Shown piece by piece: positions 17,401 through 18,264 of a DNA stretch of 18,264 nt. The stretch is taken from assembly GCA_958352845.1 (NCBI GenBank), contig CATWQC010000032.1, positions 1-18,264 on the forward strand, in the 5' to 3' direction. Each line of letters starts with the position of its first letter. The stretch's first letter is position 1. The DNA comes from an uncultured Collinsella sp. GTDB lineage: Bacteria; Actinomycetota; Coriobacteriia; Coriobacteriales; Coriobacteriaceae. Both the position numbers and the translations under genes were made by a program. The notes under the pieces were generated by a model. That model did not search any database. It was given only the letters and a program-made list of their open reading frames with translations, and was not told where the DNA came from.

Positions 17401-17540
17401 GCCGTCTGGCCTTTGCGGCCGGAATCGGCGGAGAATACGCTGCCAATAAATTGTTGTCCGCGGAACAGGTCGCAGGTTGCTTCGATGGCCTCCAGCTGGT
17501 GCTGCTGGTCGGATGAGAACTTGAACTCGAGCGCCGCCAT
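14478..17540 (-). CDS. res: type III restriction endonuclease subunit Res
   Basis: A 1020-residue SF2 helicase-nuclease that, with Mod, cleaves DNA having unmethylated sites, using ATP. Helicase motifs are Walker A ETGTGKT (98-104), DEPQ (231-234), SATHK (258-262), a motif V-like SHSALKEGWNNPNVFQICTL (545-564) and QKIGRGLR (575-582). The C-terminal nuclease is a PD-ExK domain with Pro951-Asp952 and Glu970-x-Lys972 in VTETKGG. All key residues are intact, and length is in the normal 900-1050 range. The ATG at 17540 follows TGAGGACGG and lies one base after the mod stop, indicating a coupled mod-res operon. Confidence 0.96.
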   Translation of the reverse strand: MAALEFKFSSDQQHQLEAIEATCDLFRGQQFIGSVFSADSGRKGQTAIGELMVGHGNELRVAPGQLLDNLHAVQEEGCLPATDVLTDGRLRDFTVEMETGTGKTYVYIRSIYELNRRYGITKFVIVVPSVAIREGVLKSLQTTRRHFETLYDRTPLDYFVYDSKDMGPVGNFATSSSIQVMVINIDAFNKGLEKDGTAKEGNLFHRPSEKLTGGFSPRELVSACKPVVIIDEPQSVDNTKQAKAAIKSLNPLFVLRYSATHKQAYNMIYRLTPVDAFERHLVKGICVDSIKAEANLNGAYVRLESVKSDPFSAKVSIDVRQADGTQKRKAVTVKTGNDLYQKSGENSDYESGWVVNNIGAAVGDEFIEFQNGEVLELGEALGDVNEEVVKRAQIRRTIEDHLARQFELWPRGVKVLSLFFIDRVDRYRVYEPEVHGGLYALMFEEEYAGALNSKAPRRIAKAAGIGKGTWLECYEAVGAPLVRDPHAVHQGYFAKDKKGKFKDSKGAAGTADDAGAFELIMQKKETLISFPDGKDADKDVSFVFSHSALKEGWNNPNVFQICTLVETKDNLTKRQKIGRGLRLCVNQDGERLYDPEANVLTVIANESYDDFANGLQKELEAEDFKFGVITPESFTKVTVKGDDGVEERLGYEKSKQVYDHLVATGMVDDKGAVTPELKAAAEEGKVELPAELEPAKEQVEAIIIHKSQRVQIRDKAKEVSVELQKDVTLDPAFQALWDRIRQRTRFQVEVDSGKLIEHAIEAVDGMLAVRPPQVTSERASLGIDDAGVSAEGTGTSVVSVSGKVKYDLPDPIAELQDAVGLTRGTIKAILEGCSRLDEFEIDPATFLAQVGDKINRVKNDLIAQGIKYVRLPEDEWYTMRDLELDDYTAYLGQNAWKPDMTSKSLYNYVVYDSAGVERSFAEALDKQEEVLVFAKLPSAFKIDTPLGSYNPDWAYVEEADGERRVYFVTETKGGKNGEPALRDAEKIKIGCAKKHFEALDLGNDFHYNVRTTYQYEAVKA

Positions 17541-17541
17541 G

Positions 17542-18264
17542 CTAGACCGTCCTCAATTCGATCTCACAGCCCATGCGCTCGCCGGCGTGCTTGAAGATCT
17601 GCACGGCGTTGAGCTTGAGGGTGTCGTCGAGGACGGAATCGAGGATGAGAACGCGCCTGGGCTCCATGTCGGCGATGGCCTCGAGCGCCTCAATGGTGAG
17701 GCCTCGGGACATGCAGCAGACGAGCTCGTCGCAAGCGACGGACCAGATGGGATAGCCCGCGGCTTCAGACTTCTCGACGGGCAGCGTGAGCTCGAGGCCC
17801 CATTTGAGCATCATCTCGAAGACGATATCCATATCGGAGCGATCGGGCTTGACCACGTCGAAGAGGAGCTGACCGGGCTCGGGCTTCTCAATGCCGGACT
17901 CATCGAGCTCGAACACACGGAAGCCGATGTCGGGAAGCTGCTTGGGTCCCTCGCCAAGCTTGAGTTGACGGTTGGATTCCTCGAGCTCGGTTTTGATTTT
18001 GTCGCCTGCGCGGCGAATGCGTCCTTCGCCTATGTCGCAGAGAGTCTCATACCCGTCCTTGTAGGCGTCGCGTTTCGGGTCACAAGGCTCTGGAAGCTGG
18101 ACAAGGATAAACTGATAGCGATCATCTTTTCCGAGCTCCTGCAGGAACATGGCATGGGCGGTCGATGCTGAGCCTGAGAAAAAATCAAGCACAATATCAC
18201 CCGTGCTTAAATGCTCATGTACGGTAAAGAAGCAAGCAACCGAAAACAATAGATAGACCGCCAG
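17542..18264 (-). CDS. mod: type III DNA methyltransferase subunit Mod (5' part outside window)
   Basis: The C-terminal 240 residues of an adenine-specific (N6) methyltransferase that gives the type III system its target specificity. DIVLDFFSGSASTAHAM is the SAM-binding motif I, which lies late in beta-class Mod proteins. The catalytic DPPY motif and the recognition domain would be upstream, past the right edge, where the frame remains fully open. The tail, with DIGFRVFELDESGIEKPEPG and ending MGCEIELRTV, is typical of Mod subunits after motif I. It is the first visible gene of the mod-res-DUF4238 operon. No repeat tract of the phase-variable type is seen in the visible part. Confidence 0.93.
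   Translation of the reverse strand: MAVYLLFSVACFFTVHEHLSTGDIVLDFFSGSASTAHAMFLQELGKDDRYQFILVQLPEPCDPKRDAYKDGYETLCDIGEGRIRRAGDKIKTELEESNRQLKLGEGPKQLPDIGFRVFELDESGIEKPEPGQLLFDVVKPDRSDMDIVFEMMLKWGLELTLPVEKSEAAGYPIWSVACDELVCCMSRGLTIEALEAIADMEPRRVLILDSVLDDTLKLNAVQIFKHAGERMGCEIELRTV

Overview
The window reads as a chromosomal segment of a high-GC, gut-type actinobacterium, most likely class Coriobacteriia and Collinsella-like. This rests on strongly G/C-biased third codon positions, an alpha-glucoside PTS next to a GH4 6-phospho-glycosidase, and the general style of the housekeeping proteins. The taxon is inferred; no rRNA or tRNA gene is present to confirm it.

Left half (1-8860), mostly core genome. 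An alpha-glucoside PTS permease (EIICB, carrying a one-base frameshift near 220) is followed by a GH4 6-phospho-alpha-glucosidase. Together they would import a disaccharide such as maltose as its 6-phosphate and hydrolyse it in the cytoplasm. A strong hairpin then separates ychF (ribosome-associated ATPase) and a small DUF1648-like membrane protein. Next comes a small divergent pair, a HAD-like C-terminal protein on minus and a 72-aa HTH regulator on plus, sharing a perfect 24-bp palindrome. It is followed by a MITE-like inverted-repeat segment, an ansA-type asparaginase on minus, and guaA (GMP synthase) with its terminator.

Right half (8860-18264), an accessory island inserted downstream of guaA. 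A 375-bp gene-free stretch holds seven copies of TTTACTCCC/GGGAGTAAA in both orientations. Next is a compact integration module: a minus-strand XRE repressor, divergent promoters packed with GTACG operator-like sites, then an excisionase-like protein, a tyrosine recombinase and a mobilisation-type DNA-binding protein on plus. Facing it on the minus strand is a defence cassette read from the right edge: type III methyltransferase (mod, cut by the window edge), type III restriction subunit (res), a DUF4238 protein, a small ORF of unknown origin, and a DUF262/DUF1524 GmrSD-like nuclease.

The most interesting unit is this cassette. A type III restriction-modification system is joined with one-base gaps to a DUF4238 gene and followed by a modification-dependent-type nuclease, all on an element with its own repressor-controlled integrase. 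The mod, res and DUF4238 genes are probably one transcript. Whether the DUF262 gene belongs to the same functional system is inference.
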